DNA of 15,851 nucleotides from JBLHKS01 sp047620505 (GCA_047620505.1 JBLHKS010000162.1:1-15851); one strand, 5' to 3'; shown: positions 1 to 7,581, counted from the first letter of the stretch. Notes: generated from the sequence alone by a model not told the origin. Translations and numbers: made by a program.

Positions 1-488
1 AGGAGTTTGACTTCGTTCAACGGCCGGGCCGAAGCCGCGACTTTGGAGAAGTAGTAGTCGAGGATCGCGCGGGGGTTGAAGCGGTCTTTCACCACCTCCG
101 GCGGGAGGCCGAGACCGGGGTTGCCGCGCAGGTAAAGCGATTCCAGCGCCGAGAGCTGGCCGATCTCCGGCGGCAGCTGCTGGAGGGCGTTGTCTTGGAG
201 GTAAAGATATTTCAGCGCCGAGAGCTGGCCGATCTCCGGCGGCAGCTGCTGGAGGGAGTTGTTGTGGAGGGCAAGCACTTTCAGCGCCGAGAGCTGGCCG
301 ATCTCCGGCGGCAGATCTCTCAGACCAAGGTCCATAAAATTCAGCCCATCGCCGCCGTCCGCTTTCCACTCTTGAATCCTCCGCAAGGCCTCCACATACG
401 CCTGTCGCGCCATGTGGTCTTCCTTGGTTTCTGAAGAAGACGAAGGAGAAGGCAACGGTGTCGCTGGCTCTGACTCGGAATCGGGCAT
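1..488 (-). CDS. Leucine-rich-repeat protein, probable ROCO-type GTPase (partial; C-terminus off left edge)
   Basis: The minus strand is open from ATG 488 to the window edge (about 162 codons). A low-complexity Ser/Pro/Glu N-terminus is followed by a helix (ARQAYVEALRRIQEW) and three 23-residue leucine-rich repeats of the form LPPEIGQLSALKxLxLxxN, at about residues 60-125. Then comes ILDYYFSKVAASARPLNEVK. In bacterial LRR-Roc-COR proteins a segment of this kind (YYF...RPLNE.KLLLVG) joins the LRRs to the Roc GTPase, whose P-loop would lie just outside the window, so the ROCO call is inference. ATG 413 is an alternative start with a better upstream signal (AAGGAAG about 5 bases away), which would remove the low-complexity 25 residues. 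The three repeats are almost identical in DNA (69-bp period), which suggests recent expansion. Cellular role unknown. Confidence 0.8.
   Translation of the reverse strand, partial: MPDSESEPATPLPSPSSSSETKEDHMARQAYVEALRRIQEWKADGGDGLNFMDLGLRDLPPEIGQLSALKVLALHNNSLQQLPPEIGQLSALKYLYLQDNALQQLPPEIGQLSALESLYLRGNPGLGLPPEVVKDRFNPRAILDYYFSKVAASARPLNEVKL
144..350 (-). repeat. Three 69-bp tandem units encoding the LRRs
   Basis: The anchor CAGCGCCGAGAGCTGGCCG starts at 144, 213 and 282, exactly 69 bp apart. Each unit encodes one 23-residue LRR. Two of the unit boundaries contain GCAGCTGC (173-180 and 242-249), which encodes Gln-Leu in the LQQLPPE junction. Confidence 0.85.
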
Positions 489-511
489 GGAGGTGAGGGC
501 GTGGCGGGAAT

Positions 512-626
512 GTAGGATGGCTTGCCAAGCCGTCCGCGGTCGACCGGCACCGGGCTATGCCAGGGACGGGTTGGCAACCCATCCTACCTCAGGTCGACCG
601 CAGTCGCGGTTGAAATCCCATCCTAC
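512..626. repeat. REP-like inverted repeat (GTAGGATGG / CCATCCTAC)
   Basis: A 24-base arm at 512-535, beginning GTAGGATGGCTTGCCAAG, is matched in reverse complement by 564-587, ending GGCAACCCATCCTAC, with only two mismatches. Each arm also contains its own near-palindrome (GGCTTGCCAAGCC; GGGTTGGCAACCC). A third partial copy, CCCATCCTAC, lies at 617-626. GGTCGACCG occurs beside both of the first two units (538-546 region and 592-600). The layout is that of REP/BIME-type elements; transcribed, it would form a long stem-loop downstream of neither flanking gene. Confidence 0.7.
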
Positions 627-630
627 ATCG

Positions 631-882
631 CCAATGTCCCCAGTGCAAAATTGACCTTTTTTCAAAAAAACATCGATCTTGCACTGCCAGGATGGGCCTA
701 TTTTCGCCAGATTATCGATTTTCCCACACCAAGATCGGCCTTTCCCCGGCAAGACATCGATTCCACAGCGCCAAGGACCGCCTACTCCCGCGAATTCATT
801 CATCTCGCAGCGCCCAAAACCGCGATTTTTCGCCAAACCATCGATCTCGACGGATTCCAGGCTTGCCTTCGTCGGTAAATTA
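631..882. repeat. Six degenerate 42-bp tandem repeats with phased ATCGAT
   Basis: Units start at 631, 673, 715, 757, 799 and 841, each exactly 42 bases. Five begin with a form of TCGAT, giving ATCGAT at 672, 714, 756 and 840, degenerate ATTCAT at 798. The middle of each unit follows CAGCGCCAAGACCGCC..TTTCCCGCCAAA. Because 42 is a multiple of 3, the repeat is also a 14-residue repeat in any frame. All three plus frames and at least one minus frame stay open through most of it. I treat it as an intergenic repeat, not a gene, with low certainty. It is not a CRISPR array: there is no alternation of constant repeats with unrelated spacers. Confidence 0.75.
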
Positions 883-920
883 CCTATTTATCTAGACTAG
901 AAACAGCCAGATATCGACCT

Positions 921-1637
921 ATGCCACGTTACACCCCTCCCGGATCCGATTCCGACCGCCTTTCGACCCTGAAGACCGTTCTCGAAACCACGGCCGATGG
1001 TAATGACCTCGCCGCGTTCATTCTCCCGGCCACTCGGGCGAAAATTGTGGAGTTTGTCCCGGGTTACGAAACCGGGATCCAGGCGGTGGACACGGAATCG
1101 GCGGGGCGGGCCAAGGAGGTTTCGGAAAAGGATAAGGCGCTGGATTTTCTCAAAGATAATGTCCGCGATTTCTTCGAAGTCTTGCGACGTCGGACGAATC
1201 GGCTGGAGCACAATGTTTCGGTTCTGGTTCACTACAATCTGCCGCAATCGGGCGACAACCCGCCGCTCGGAGCCGAGGACGAATTCGTCAAGGCCGCCGA
1301 AAACATCGTCGCTGGCGAGCCGAATGCGGTCGGGGCCGGGTTTCCGGCGATGGCAAATCCAGCAGCTGCTGATGTGGCGACGGCGTTGGCGGCGTTCAAT
1401 ACGGAACGCGGCGATGTCGCTCCAGCTGACGAGAAGGTCCGCAAAGCAGAGGGCGAGGTCGCGAAATTGCGTCCAGAGGCGGACAAGTTGATCCGGAAGG
1501 CGAAACGGGGCGTGGAGTTTCTGATGGATGACGAATCGGCCCCGAGCCAACGCCGGGTGTTGCGCCGGATGGGTTATAAGTTCGCTCCGTTGCCAGGAGA
1601 GACGCCTGAGCCCGAGGAGTCGGAGCCGGAATCATAG
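921..1637 (+). CDS. Conserved-looking protein of unknown function (238 aa)
   Basis: The ATG at 921 opens a 238-residue acidic protein with no signal peptide or membrane segment. Alanine- and charge-rich helices dominate. Residues about 60-110 (KDKALDFLKDNVRDFFEVLRR and on) and 160-200 (DEKVRKAEGEVAKLRPEAD) look helical to coiled-coil, and a basic helix with RRVLRRMGYKF precedes an acidic Pro/Glu tail. I do not recognise the family. The central linker contains NPAAADV, where the AAA is written by AGCAGCTGCT (1361-1370). There is no Shine-Dalgarno sequence before the start. A 217-codon antisense ORF covers most of it; the plus frame is preferred because its composition is that of a normal soluble protein, while the antisense frame is very Arg-rich. 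Confidence 0.65.
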   Translation: MPRYTPPGSDSDRLSTLKTVLETTADGNDLAAFILPATRAKIVEFVPGYETGIQAVDTESAGRAKEVSEKDKALDFLKDNVRDFFEVLRRRTNRLEHNVSVLVHYNLPQSGDNPPLGAEDEFVKAAENIVAGEPNAVGAGFPAMANPAAADVATALAAFNTERGDVAPADEKVRKAEGEVAKLRPEADKLIRKAKRGVEFLMDDESAPSQRRVLRRMGYKFAPLPGETPEPEESEPES

Positions 1638-1659
1638 CGATTCGGGCAAGAAGGTTCGT

Positions 1660-1772
1660 TCACTTCACGACCTTCATGCGATCGGCGAGCGAGTTGCCGA
1701 TGAAGATGACATTGTCGTCCTGCTGGAATGGGGACTCGGCTCGTGCCGTGGTGCCGAAGCCCCGGATCACGG
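1660..1772 (-). pseudogene. Remnant of the N-terminus of a PVC-type heme-binding-domain protein
   Basis: In the minus frame ending at TGA 1660-1662 the sequence reads ...TTARAESPFQQDDNVIFIG followed by NSLADRM and, four residues later, a stop. A phrase like 'GDRVVFLGNTLAERMQHDGW' (Gly-Asn-x-hydrophobic-Ala-x-Arg-Met) is typical of the mature N-terminus of the large PVC-type heme-binding CxxCH proteins, which are usually about 1000 residues. Here it stops right after ADRM and has no start codon with a signal peptide. It directly follows, and overlaps by a few bases, the end of the exported-protein gene at 1767. I infer a decayed gene fragment. The match is from memory of the family, not from a search. 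Confidence 0.45.
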
Positions 1773-2861
1773 AGCAGCTGCTGGCGGATCACCCGCGCCA
1801 CGGGCACCTTCCGGAACTTCCGGTGCCGCTGCGGCAGGCTCGACGGAGTAGTTTCCGACTTGAACAAGTTGCTCCAGTTCACGAATCCAGTCTTCCATCC
1901 GATCGTGTCCGATGTTGGCCTGGATCAGATCCAGCATCGCCTTCGCTCCGAAAGCTCGGTTTGAGAAGAGGTAGAGATCGCGCGCCTGCCCCCACTTCAA
2001 TACCGGCAGGCGCTCTTTTTCGAAAGTCAGAGCCCTTCGATACTGACCGCTAACAAAGTTGGCCATGGCGCGGACCTCGTTTCGGACCCCGCCCGGCTTG
2101 TCAGAATTTCTTTCCTGGAAACGCTCCATGCCTTCTTCAAACTCGATGTAGAGCAGTGTCAGTCGCGTTTCCGTTTCAATCCGCTTGTCCCAAGCTGTGT
2201 TCAGGTTCTGAGGCATATTCGTGCGCAGATACGAATAGATCGTTTTCTCATAAATCCCGCCAATGTTCATCGGGTTCAGTTCCCACTTCTCTTCGTTACG
2301 GGAAAGCAAGTTATCCAATTCATAAACATCGGCAAAAACCGTTCCTGCCACCGATCCATTCAGAACCGGATGGGGCGGAGACGTCATCTGAGCAATGGTG
2401 CCGATGTAGCTGGTCAGGTCCGGGAAAATCGTCGAAATGTCTTCCGCCTGCGCCGCGCGCGTCGCCATCCAGAGGTACTGCAGCTGCATTTGAAGCCCGC
2501 GTGCGTAGGGCTCAAACTTCAGCTTCTCCTCGTTCGAATCTTCCCAAGCGCGGAATTCCCGATCTTCGCGGTCAAGCCTGGTAAAACTGATTTCTTTGAC
2601 GCAGGCTTTGTAGAGTTCCACGGCTGCTTTTGGATCCTTCGATGCTCGCTCGAACGCCTGCTGCGCCGTGCCGTATCGCCCGACCACATTGCTCGCGGCT
2701 GCCGACTTCAGCGCTTCGATCTGCGCAGCGATCGCTTCGCGTTGTGCGTCGGTCAGGCCGGGAATCTCTGGGGCCGCCGGATCTTCGGTCTGGGCAAAAA
2801 CTGGCGCGAGGGCCGTAACCAGCAAGAGGCTGATGAGGGAGAAAATTCTGGAGGAAATCAT
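1767..2861 (-). CDS. Exported protein of unknown function (364 aa)
   Basis: ATG 2861 starts a Sec signal peptide (MISSRIFSLISLLLVTALAP, probable cleavage after VFA), so the protein is periplasmic or membrane-associated. The mature part begins with a Pro/Ala stretch, then helical repeats that look TPR-like: AQQAFERASKDPKAAVELYK near residues 65-85, and DWIRELEQLVQVGNYSVEP near the end. It ends in a low-complexity Ala/Pro/Gly tail whose final codons GCA GCT GCT CCG TGA contain the AGCAGCTGCT palindrome (1773-1782). I do not recognise a named family. It is transcribed alone, divergent from the kinase gene, and its 3' end abuts the heme-binding-protein remnant. Confidence 0.75.
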   Translation of the reverse strand: MISSRIFSLISLLLVTALAPVFAQTEDPAAPEIPGLTDAQREAIAAQIEALKSAAASNVVGRYGTAQQAFERASKDPKAAVELYKACVKEISFTRLDREDREFRAWEDSNEEKLKFEPYARGLQMQLQYLWMATRAAQAEDISTIFPDLTSYIGTIAQMTSPPHPVLNGSVAGTVFADVYELDNLLSRNEEKWELNPMNIGGIYEKTIYSYLRTNMPQNLNTAWDKRIETETRLTLLYIEFEEGMERFQERNSDKPGGVRNEVRAMANFVSGQYRRALTFEKERLPVLKWGQARDLYLFSNRAFGAKAMLDLIQANIGHDRMEDWIRELEQLVQVGNYSVEPAAAAPEVPEGARGAGDPPAAAP

Positions 2862-3040
2862 GATGGTTTTTAGACGATGAGCGATTTAACACGGGTTCAA
2901 ACACGCGGGCAACGGCTTCCTTAGAGGAACTTATCGCAATCTCCGCACGATCAGGTGCATCCTGATTTCAGCGAGATTTCCGATCAGCAGCTGCTGGCTA
3001 AATTCAAGACGGACAGTCGATTGCGAATTTTCCCGCGTTT
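2862..3040. other. Divergent intergenic region between exported protein and kinase
   Basis: This region holds one AGCAGCTGCT copy (2986-2995), a small perfect hairpin (ATCAGG 2950-2955 / CCTGAT 2961-2966, 5-base loop), and a weak minus-strand promoter candidate for the gene at 2861: TTGCCC (2907-2912 reversed), 17-base spacer, TTAAAT (2884-2889 reversed), each hexamer 4/6 to consensus. If the kinase starts later than 3041, the region extends to about 3175. Confidence 0.4.
2985..2996. repeat. Intergenic CAGCAGCTGCTG palindrome upstream of the kinase gene
   Basis: A perfect 12-base palindrome in the divergent intergenic region between the exported protein and the kinase, outside any supported gene. 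Confidence 0.85.
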
Positions 3041-5821
3041 GTGCTGGGATTCTGGCACGATTTGAGCGATAACAACTGCGTTTCGCGCGAGGACCCCCGT
3101 CGCGATCGGAGGTCGCGCATTCGGTCGTCGCGCGTGGACAGGCTTTCATCGAACCATCTACCCTGTGGAACGAAATTGGGGACGAACGACGCTACGATTC
3201 ACGAGACGACTCCGGCTGAGATCCCAGACCACACCATGGTCCGGAAGATCGGTGAGGGTTCGTACGGCGAGGTCTGGCTCGCGCACAGCCTGACCGGTGC
3301 TCGGCGGGCGGTAAAAATCGTCCGGCGACAGAATTTCGATTCCGCCAAATCGTTCGAGCGCGAATTCGAGGGAATCCAGCATTACGAACCGATCTCGCGC
3401 GGGCATCCGAGCCTCTTGCCGATCCTCCATGTCGGTCGATCGCCGGATCGGATGTTTTACTATTATATAATGGAGGCGGCCGATCCGGTTAGCACGAACG
3501 GATCGATCTACTCGCCGTTGACGCTCGAAACTCAGGGCAAAAACGGAGCCCCGGCTCAGCGCAAACCGCAAGACTGCTGGCAGATCGGGCGGGACGTGGC
3601 TGAGGGTCTTGGCCAGCTGCACAAGGTTGGCCTGATCCATCGCGACGTGAAGCCGTCGAACGTGATTCTCGTAAACGGCAAGGCTAAGCTGGCCGATCTC
3701 GGCCTCGTCACCAGCAGCGGGCGGCGAACATTCGTTGGCACCGAAGGTTACGTCGCTCCGGAAGGCCCAGGCGCACCGCAGAGCGACGTTTACAGCCTCG
3801 GCATGGTGCTTTACGAACTCGTCACCGGCATGGACCGGATGGATTTTCCGGAGTTGCCGGACGAGTTCGACGCCGCGAAGGACAAAACCTGGTGGGAGCT
3901 GAATTCGGTGATCTGCAAGGCCTGCGCGACGGAGCGCGGCGACCGCTACGCCGATGGGATGGCGATGGCGAACGCGATGTCGGATCCTGACGAAGCCGCC
4001 AAACGCCGGCCGGTTCCTTTCTGGCTTCGAGTGGCGGCGATGATCGCTCTGCTCGTAGCAGCTGCTGTCGGAATTCTGGGTCAGTTAGGGCTAGATGATC
4101 GCGATCCGGAGCTCGTTCAAAATCCTCTGCCCAAGGTCCTCGACGACGAACCGGCGGAGGAGATCGAAGGCGGCCTGACCGTGATCGAAATGGTCGGGCA
4201 GGGTACCGGTCCAGATTCGGATTCGGCGCCGAATCCAGATCCGTCGACGATCGCGACGATAACGACGATTTCTGAGCCTGAGATCCTCGAGCCGCCTCCA
4301 TCCAAATTCGGAAGTGCGAAAATCATCAGCGACCCGGACGGCGCCCAAATTCTCGATACGAACGGAAAACTGCTCGGCCAAACTCCGCTCAATTTGGGCG
4401 AGCTCGATCCAGGCCCGGTTCAATACGTGCTTCATCTGGAAGGCCATCGGGACGCCACAATTCAAGGCAGGATTCGCGTCGGCAAACGCGAGGTCCTCGG
4501 CACGACGCTCACGCCCTGGGCTCCGCCGGAAAAGGGAAACATCTGGGTTAACAGTTTGCGAATCGAGTTCCAGGCCGATGGCCCGAGACACGTCGCCGGA
4601 CGCCCGATCACGGAGGCCGACTTCGCCCGTTATCTTGAAGCCAGCGGCCTGAAAACAAGCCCGGTCGTCATCGGCGCTGACGAGGCTGGTTGGGATGGCG
4701 ATCCGAAGCTCCGTCTCATTTCGTTAACCGAACGAGAGAAGCAGGAATTCTGCGATTGGCTCGCCAAAGCGGACCGCGAAGGCAAACAATTCGGCCCTGG
4801 CCATTTCTACACCTGGAACTCACTCGGCCCAGCAGCTGCTGAGCGCTCGGCCTTCGTTTTGATCGCCGATCGCCGCCGATTCGGCGTGGTTCAGCTGTTT
4901 TCAGAACCCCTCGGCGCTGAAGTTTTCTCGAACGGCGAAAGCCTCGGCCACACGCCGCTGATGCTTTCGGAAGTGGCGGTCGGGCGCGTGACCTACGAAC
5001 TGAGAATGCGCGGTTACGAACCGTTCGTGATCGAAGGCGAGGTCGAGGAGAACGAGGAACTCGATCTGGGCCACAAACTCGATCGCAGCCAGCTTTACCT
5101 GGAAGGCGAAATGTGGACGAACAGCTTGGGAATGCGATTCGCCCCGCTGAAGGGGTTTGCCTGCGGAATCTGGGAAACGCGGGTCCGTGATTTCGAGACT
5201 TTCGCCAAAGCGACTGAGCGCGAGCGGCATCACGAAACCGACTTGCCGCAGACGGAGGATCATCCGGTTGTGAACGTCAGCCGGACGGACGGGATCGCGT
5301 TTTGCGCTTGGCTGACGGAGTACGAACGTCAGGCCGGGCGGATCGACGGAGGCTACGAATACCGTTTGCCAACCGACCTGCAGTGGAGCGAAGCCGCCGG
5401 TCTTCAGGGTGAGGGCCGGAACACGCCGGAGGAGCGGGACAAAATTGAGCCCGTGATTTATCCGTGGGGCGAAGCCTGGCCACCGCCGACAGCAGCCGGG
5501 AATTTCGCCGCGTCAAAGGGCAAAAACACAGAGCAGGATGGCTTCGAGTTTACAAGCCCGGTGGGAACATTCGAACCGCGCGAAAATGGAGTTTTCGACC
5601 TGTCAGGAAACGTCTGGGAGTGGGTTCTCGATTCCTACGGCGGCGAGCACGAAGAACTCCGGACCTGGGGCGTGACGCGCGGCGGATCCTGGAGCGTTTA
5701 CGACAAAACCATGCTGATCACCCCCTACCGAAACGTGCTCAACCCGGAGCGGCGCGAATCGATTTACGGATTCCGCGTTGTGATCGTGCCAGTCGAACGC
5801 GCGATCGCCGAAGTGGAGTGA
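3041..5821 (+). CDS. Ser/Thr protein kinase fused to PEGA and FGE/SUMF1-like domains
   Basis: The longest ORF opens with GTG 3041, but the first 45 residues look non-coding; TTG 3176 (GTNDATIHETTPAEIPD) is the likelier start, and ATG 3236 would cut into the kinase fold. Residue numbers are from 3041. Kinase: glycine loop GEGSYGEV 71-78, AVK Lys92, HRDVKPSN 200-207, metal site DLG 219-221 in place of DFG, then GTEGYVAPEG. One membrane segment lies near 330-350 (VAAMIALLVAAAVGILGQLG), so the kinase is cytoplasmic and the rest is outside. Then come PEGA 1 (about 421-495), a short FGE-like module (about 503-605), PEGA 2 (about 613-685) and a full FGE/SUMF1 domain (about 690-915). The last has family motifs YRLPTDLQWSEAAG, FDLSGNVWEWV and TRGGSW, but none of the cysteines of true FGEs after GGSW, so sulfatase activation is unlikely and a binding role is inferred. 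The extracytoplasmic part looks like an internal PEGA+FGE duplication. It converges with the next gene, with 9 bp between stops. Confidence 0.9.
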   Translation: MLGFWHDLSDNNCVSREDPRRDRRSRIRSSRVDRLSSNHLPCGTKLGTNDATIHETTPAEIPDHTMVRKIGEGSYGEVWLAHSLTGARRAVKIVRRQNFDSAKSFEREFEGIQHYEPISRGHPSLLPILHVGRSPDRMFYYYIMEAADPVSTNGSIYSPLTLETQGKNGAPAQRKPQDCWQIGRDVAEGLGQLHKVGLIHRDVKPSNVILVNGKAKLADLGLVTSSGRRTFVGTEGYVAPEGPGAPQSDVYSLGMVLYELVTGMDRMDFPELPDEFDAAKDKTWWELNSVICKACATERGDRYADGMAMANAMSDPDEAAKRRPVPFWLRVAAMIALLVAAAVGILGQLGLDDRDPELVQNPLPKVLDDEPAEEIEGGLTVIEMVGQGTGPDSDSAPNPDPSTIATITTISEPEILEPPPSKFGSAKIISDPDGAQILDTNGKLLGQTPLNLGELDPGPVQYVLHLEGHRDATIQGRIRVGKREVLGTTLTPWAPPEKGNIWVNSLRIEFQADGPRHVAGRPITEADFARYLEASGLKTSPVVIGADEAGWDGDPKLRLISLTEREKQEFCDWLAKADREGKQFGPGHFYTWNSLGPAAAERSAFVLIADRRRFGVVQLFSEPLGAEVFSNGESLGHTPLMLSEVAVGRVTYELRMRGYEPFVIEGEVEENEELDLGHKLDRSQLYLEGEMWTNSLGMRFAPLKGFACGIWETRVRDFETFAKATERERHHETDLPQTEDHPVVNVSRTDGIAFCAWLTEYERQAGRIDGGYEYRLPTDLQWSEAAGLQGEGRNTPEERDKIEPVIYPWGEAWPPPTAAGNFAASKGKNTEQDGFEFTSPVGTFEPRENGVFDLSGNVWEWVLDSYGGEHEELRTWGVTRGGSWSVYDKTMLITPYRNVLNPERRESIYGFRVVIVPVERAIAEVE

Positions 5822-5830
5822 TCTCGGCGG

Positions 5831-7576
5831 CTACTCGGTCGGCTCTTCGGATTCTTCCTCAAAGACCGTATCTGAAGGCCAATGCATGTCACGCCCCTTG
5901 AGGGCATCGCGCGCCGCGAGTCTAACTTTAAATCTCCGCATGACGAATTCCGTCACTCCTCCGGCTTCGTTGGCGCGCCCGAATCGAGATTCGAAGTAGC
6001 CGCCATGCGTCAGCAGCTGCTGAAACAGGTAGTTGTCCTGGCCGTCCTTAAAGTGGCTGAGAAACGCGATCACTTGCGAAAGCTTTAGCTGGTCGTAGCT
6101 CAATTCGAACTCGCCCATATCGCGGGACTTCGCCAGCTCGGCCTTGATCACGGCGCGAATCGGGTCGGAAACGAGGAGGCCGAATGGTGCCCGGGACCGA
6201 GACCATTGATTGCGACCGCCGAGAACTCTGGCCGATTCAAGCGGCTGCGTTTCCATGCAATGCGCCCAGAACTCGGTTTCGATTTCGCTTTCCGGATTGC
6301 GGGCTGAATCCAACCGATACATCTGCGCCAGAGTGCCGAGAACGGTCAGCTGGACCTCTGGATTTAGCTTGAAACCGAGTTCGGCGAGCCGACTCCACTC
6401 TTCGCGACGCGCAAGTGTCGTCGCACAGACGGTTCGAGCTCCTTCGTCATTGGCCTCGACCAGCCAACGCTCGAAAAACGCCGAGGGAAGCAGTTGATCC
6501 GCGACTGAGTCGATACCGATCGCGCTGACGGAATCGTAACGTCCGTCAACGAATTCCTCCTCGACGATTTTGTAAACCCGCGTCCAGGCCGCGACTTCCG
6601 CCGGAGTCAATTCGGTCTTCGGGCGGTCCCACCAAACTTCGGTCAGCGTCTGCCAGAGCAGAGGGCGGTTACTTCTGAAGTCTCCAAAAACTGGTGGTCC
6701 CGGCCAACCGGGCTCGAGCGCATCGACACAGCGTTCAAGAAACTGAAGACGGTCGATTTCAGCGGGCCATTTTTCCGCCAGGATACTGGAAATCACTTCA
6801 ACGGCATTTTCCGGGCTCGAATCAGAAACTTTCGGTTTTTCACGCAACCATTCCAGATACTGAGCCGCTTCTCGCCGGAAATAGGGATTTTCTTTCAGCG
6901 TGCTGAGCACTCGGAGAGCAGTGGCGTAAGTCGTTGATGTCGTTAGATAAAGAGACTCGTGTGGAGAATTCCCGTCCTCGTCTTCGGGGAACGTAAGGAG
7001 GTTGGCCAACTGACTTGGAATCGATCTAGAAGCCATCACGTCGAATCGGGCTGTTTTCGCGATTTCCTCATCGAAAACCCCATCGCCGACGTTGGTAGTC
7101 AGGCCACGTCCCGCCGCGAATGATCCAAAACAACGGTAGCGAACTCGGGCTGGCGTCCCTGTCTCCTGAGCTGGCATCCAGCCCTTCTGAACCGCGTGGC
7201 TGTGCGCCTTGATTGAGGTCACTCCGTAGCTGTTTCCGCACCAGGAGTTTTTGTGAAGTTGGACGCGTTCCCAACCGCCATCGGGCCTCTGACGCTCTAA
7301 CTTGAAAAAGAGATCGCCGTCCTGATGCCGAAACTGGATATCGGCTTCGGTCCGATTCACGAGATACAACGAAACTTGGCCGTCAGCGAATGGATGCTCG
7401 AAATCCGCCCAGATGCTCAGCTGACCTTGTTCAGCAGGAACGTAATCTGGAAGCTCCGCATTCGGCGTTCCGATTTCGTGAATTTCATCGAATTGGGCAA
7501 GCGCTGGCCCGCTTCCGATTAAAAGTCCGACGACGACGGCCGCCAAGGCCACGGTTTTGCGTTTTTCTTTCTTCAT
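5831..7576 (-). CDS. Exported protein of unknown function (581 aa)
   Basis: ATG 7576 begins a clear signal peptide (MKKEKRKTVALAAVVVGLLI then GSGPALAQ, cleavage likely after ALA); a TTG two codons upstream is less likely. The mature protein starts with a beta-rich segment (about residues 30-150: LSIWADFEHPFADGQVSLYL, IQFRHQDGDLFFKLERQRPD) resembling an immunoglobulin-like or intermediate-filament-like fold, followed by long alpha-helical sequence with HEAT-like character up to LFQQLLTHGGYFESRFGRAN near the end. No catalytic motif is visible and I do not recognise the family. The C-terminus is highly acidic (VFEEESEEPTE). QQLL in the C-terminal part is encoded by AGCAGCTGCT at 6012-6021. It lies downstream of ispH on the same strand with a 72-bp gap. 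Confidence 0.75.
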   Translation of the reverse strand: MKKEKRKTVALAAVVVGLLIGSGPALAQFDEIHEIGTPNAELPDYVPAEQGQLSIWADFEHPFADGQVSLYLVNRTEADIQFRHQDGDLFFKLERQRPDGGWERVQLHKNSWCGNSYGVTSIKAHSHAVQKGWMPAQETGTPARVRYRCFGSFAAGRGLTTNVGDGVFDEEIAKTARFDVMASRSIPSQLANLLTFPEDEDGNSPHESLYLTTSTTYATALRVLSTLKENPYFRREAAQYLEWLREKPKVSDSSPENAVEVISSILAEKWPAEIDRLQFLERCVDALEPGWPGPPVFGDFRSNRPLLWQTLTEVWWDRPKTELTPAEVAAWTRVYKIVEEEFVDGRYDSVSAIGIDSVADQLLPSAFFERWLVEANDEGARTVCATTLARREEWSRLAELGFKLNPEVQLTVLGTLAQMYRLDSARNPESEIETEFWAHCMETQPLESARVLGGRNQWSRSRAPFGLLVSDPIRAVIKAELAKSRDMGEFELSYDQLKLSQVIAFLSHFKDGQDNYLFQQLLTHGGYFESRFGRANEAGGVTEFVMRRFKVRLAARDALKGRDMHWPSDTVFEEESEEPTE

Positions 7577-7581
7577 GAACA

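Larger units (their letters stand above)
489..920. other. 432-bp intergenic region made largely of repeats
   Basis: I see no convincing gene here. The left half (512-626) carries a REP-like inverted repeat and the right half (631-882) carries 42-bp tandem repeats; both are listed separately. The genes on either side diverge, so promoters for both should lie here, but I see no clear sigma70 promoter. An A+T-rich stretch at 878-905 just before the gene at 921 is the best place to look. Confidence 0.6.

Noticed and set aside
144..350. Non-coding tandem repeat or mobile element
   Set aside because: The 69-bp units are exactly one 23-residue leucine-rich repeat each in an open frame, so they are protein repeats.
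522..878. 118-codon plus ORF (and overlapping ORFs in other frames)
   Set aside because: It spans the REP-like element and the 42-bp repeats; openness in several frames reflects the repeat, not coding. Kept as a finding, not as a gene.
631..882. CRISPR array
   Set aside because: Units are directly adjacent and diverge along their whole length; there are no constant repeats separated by unique spacers, and no cas genes are nearby.
897..1550. 217-codon minus-strand ORF
   Set aside because: Antisense to the 238-residue gene and extremely Arg-rich, as expected of a shadow frame. Less certain than the other shadows, since the plus-strand gene has no recognised family.
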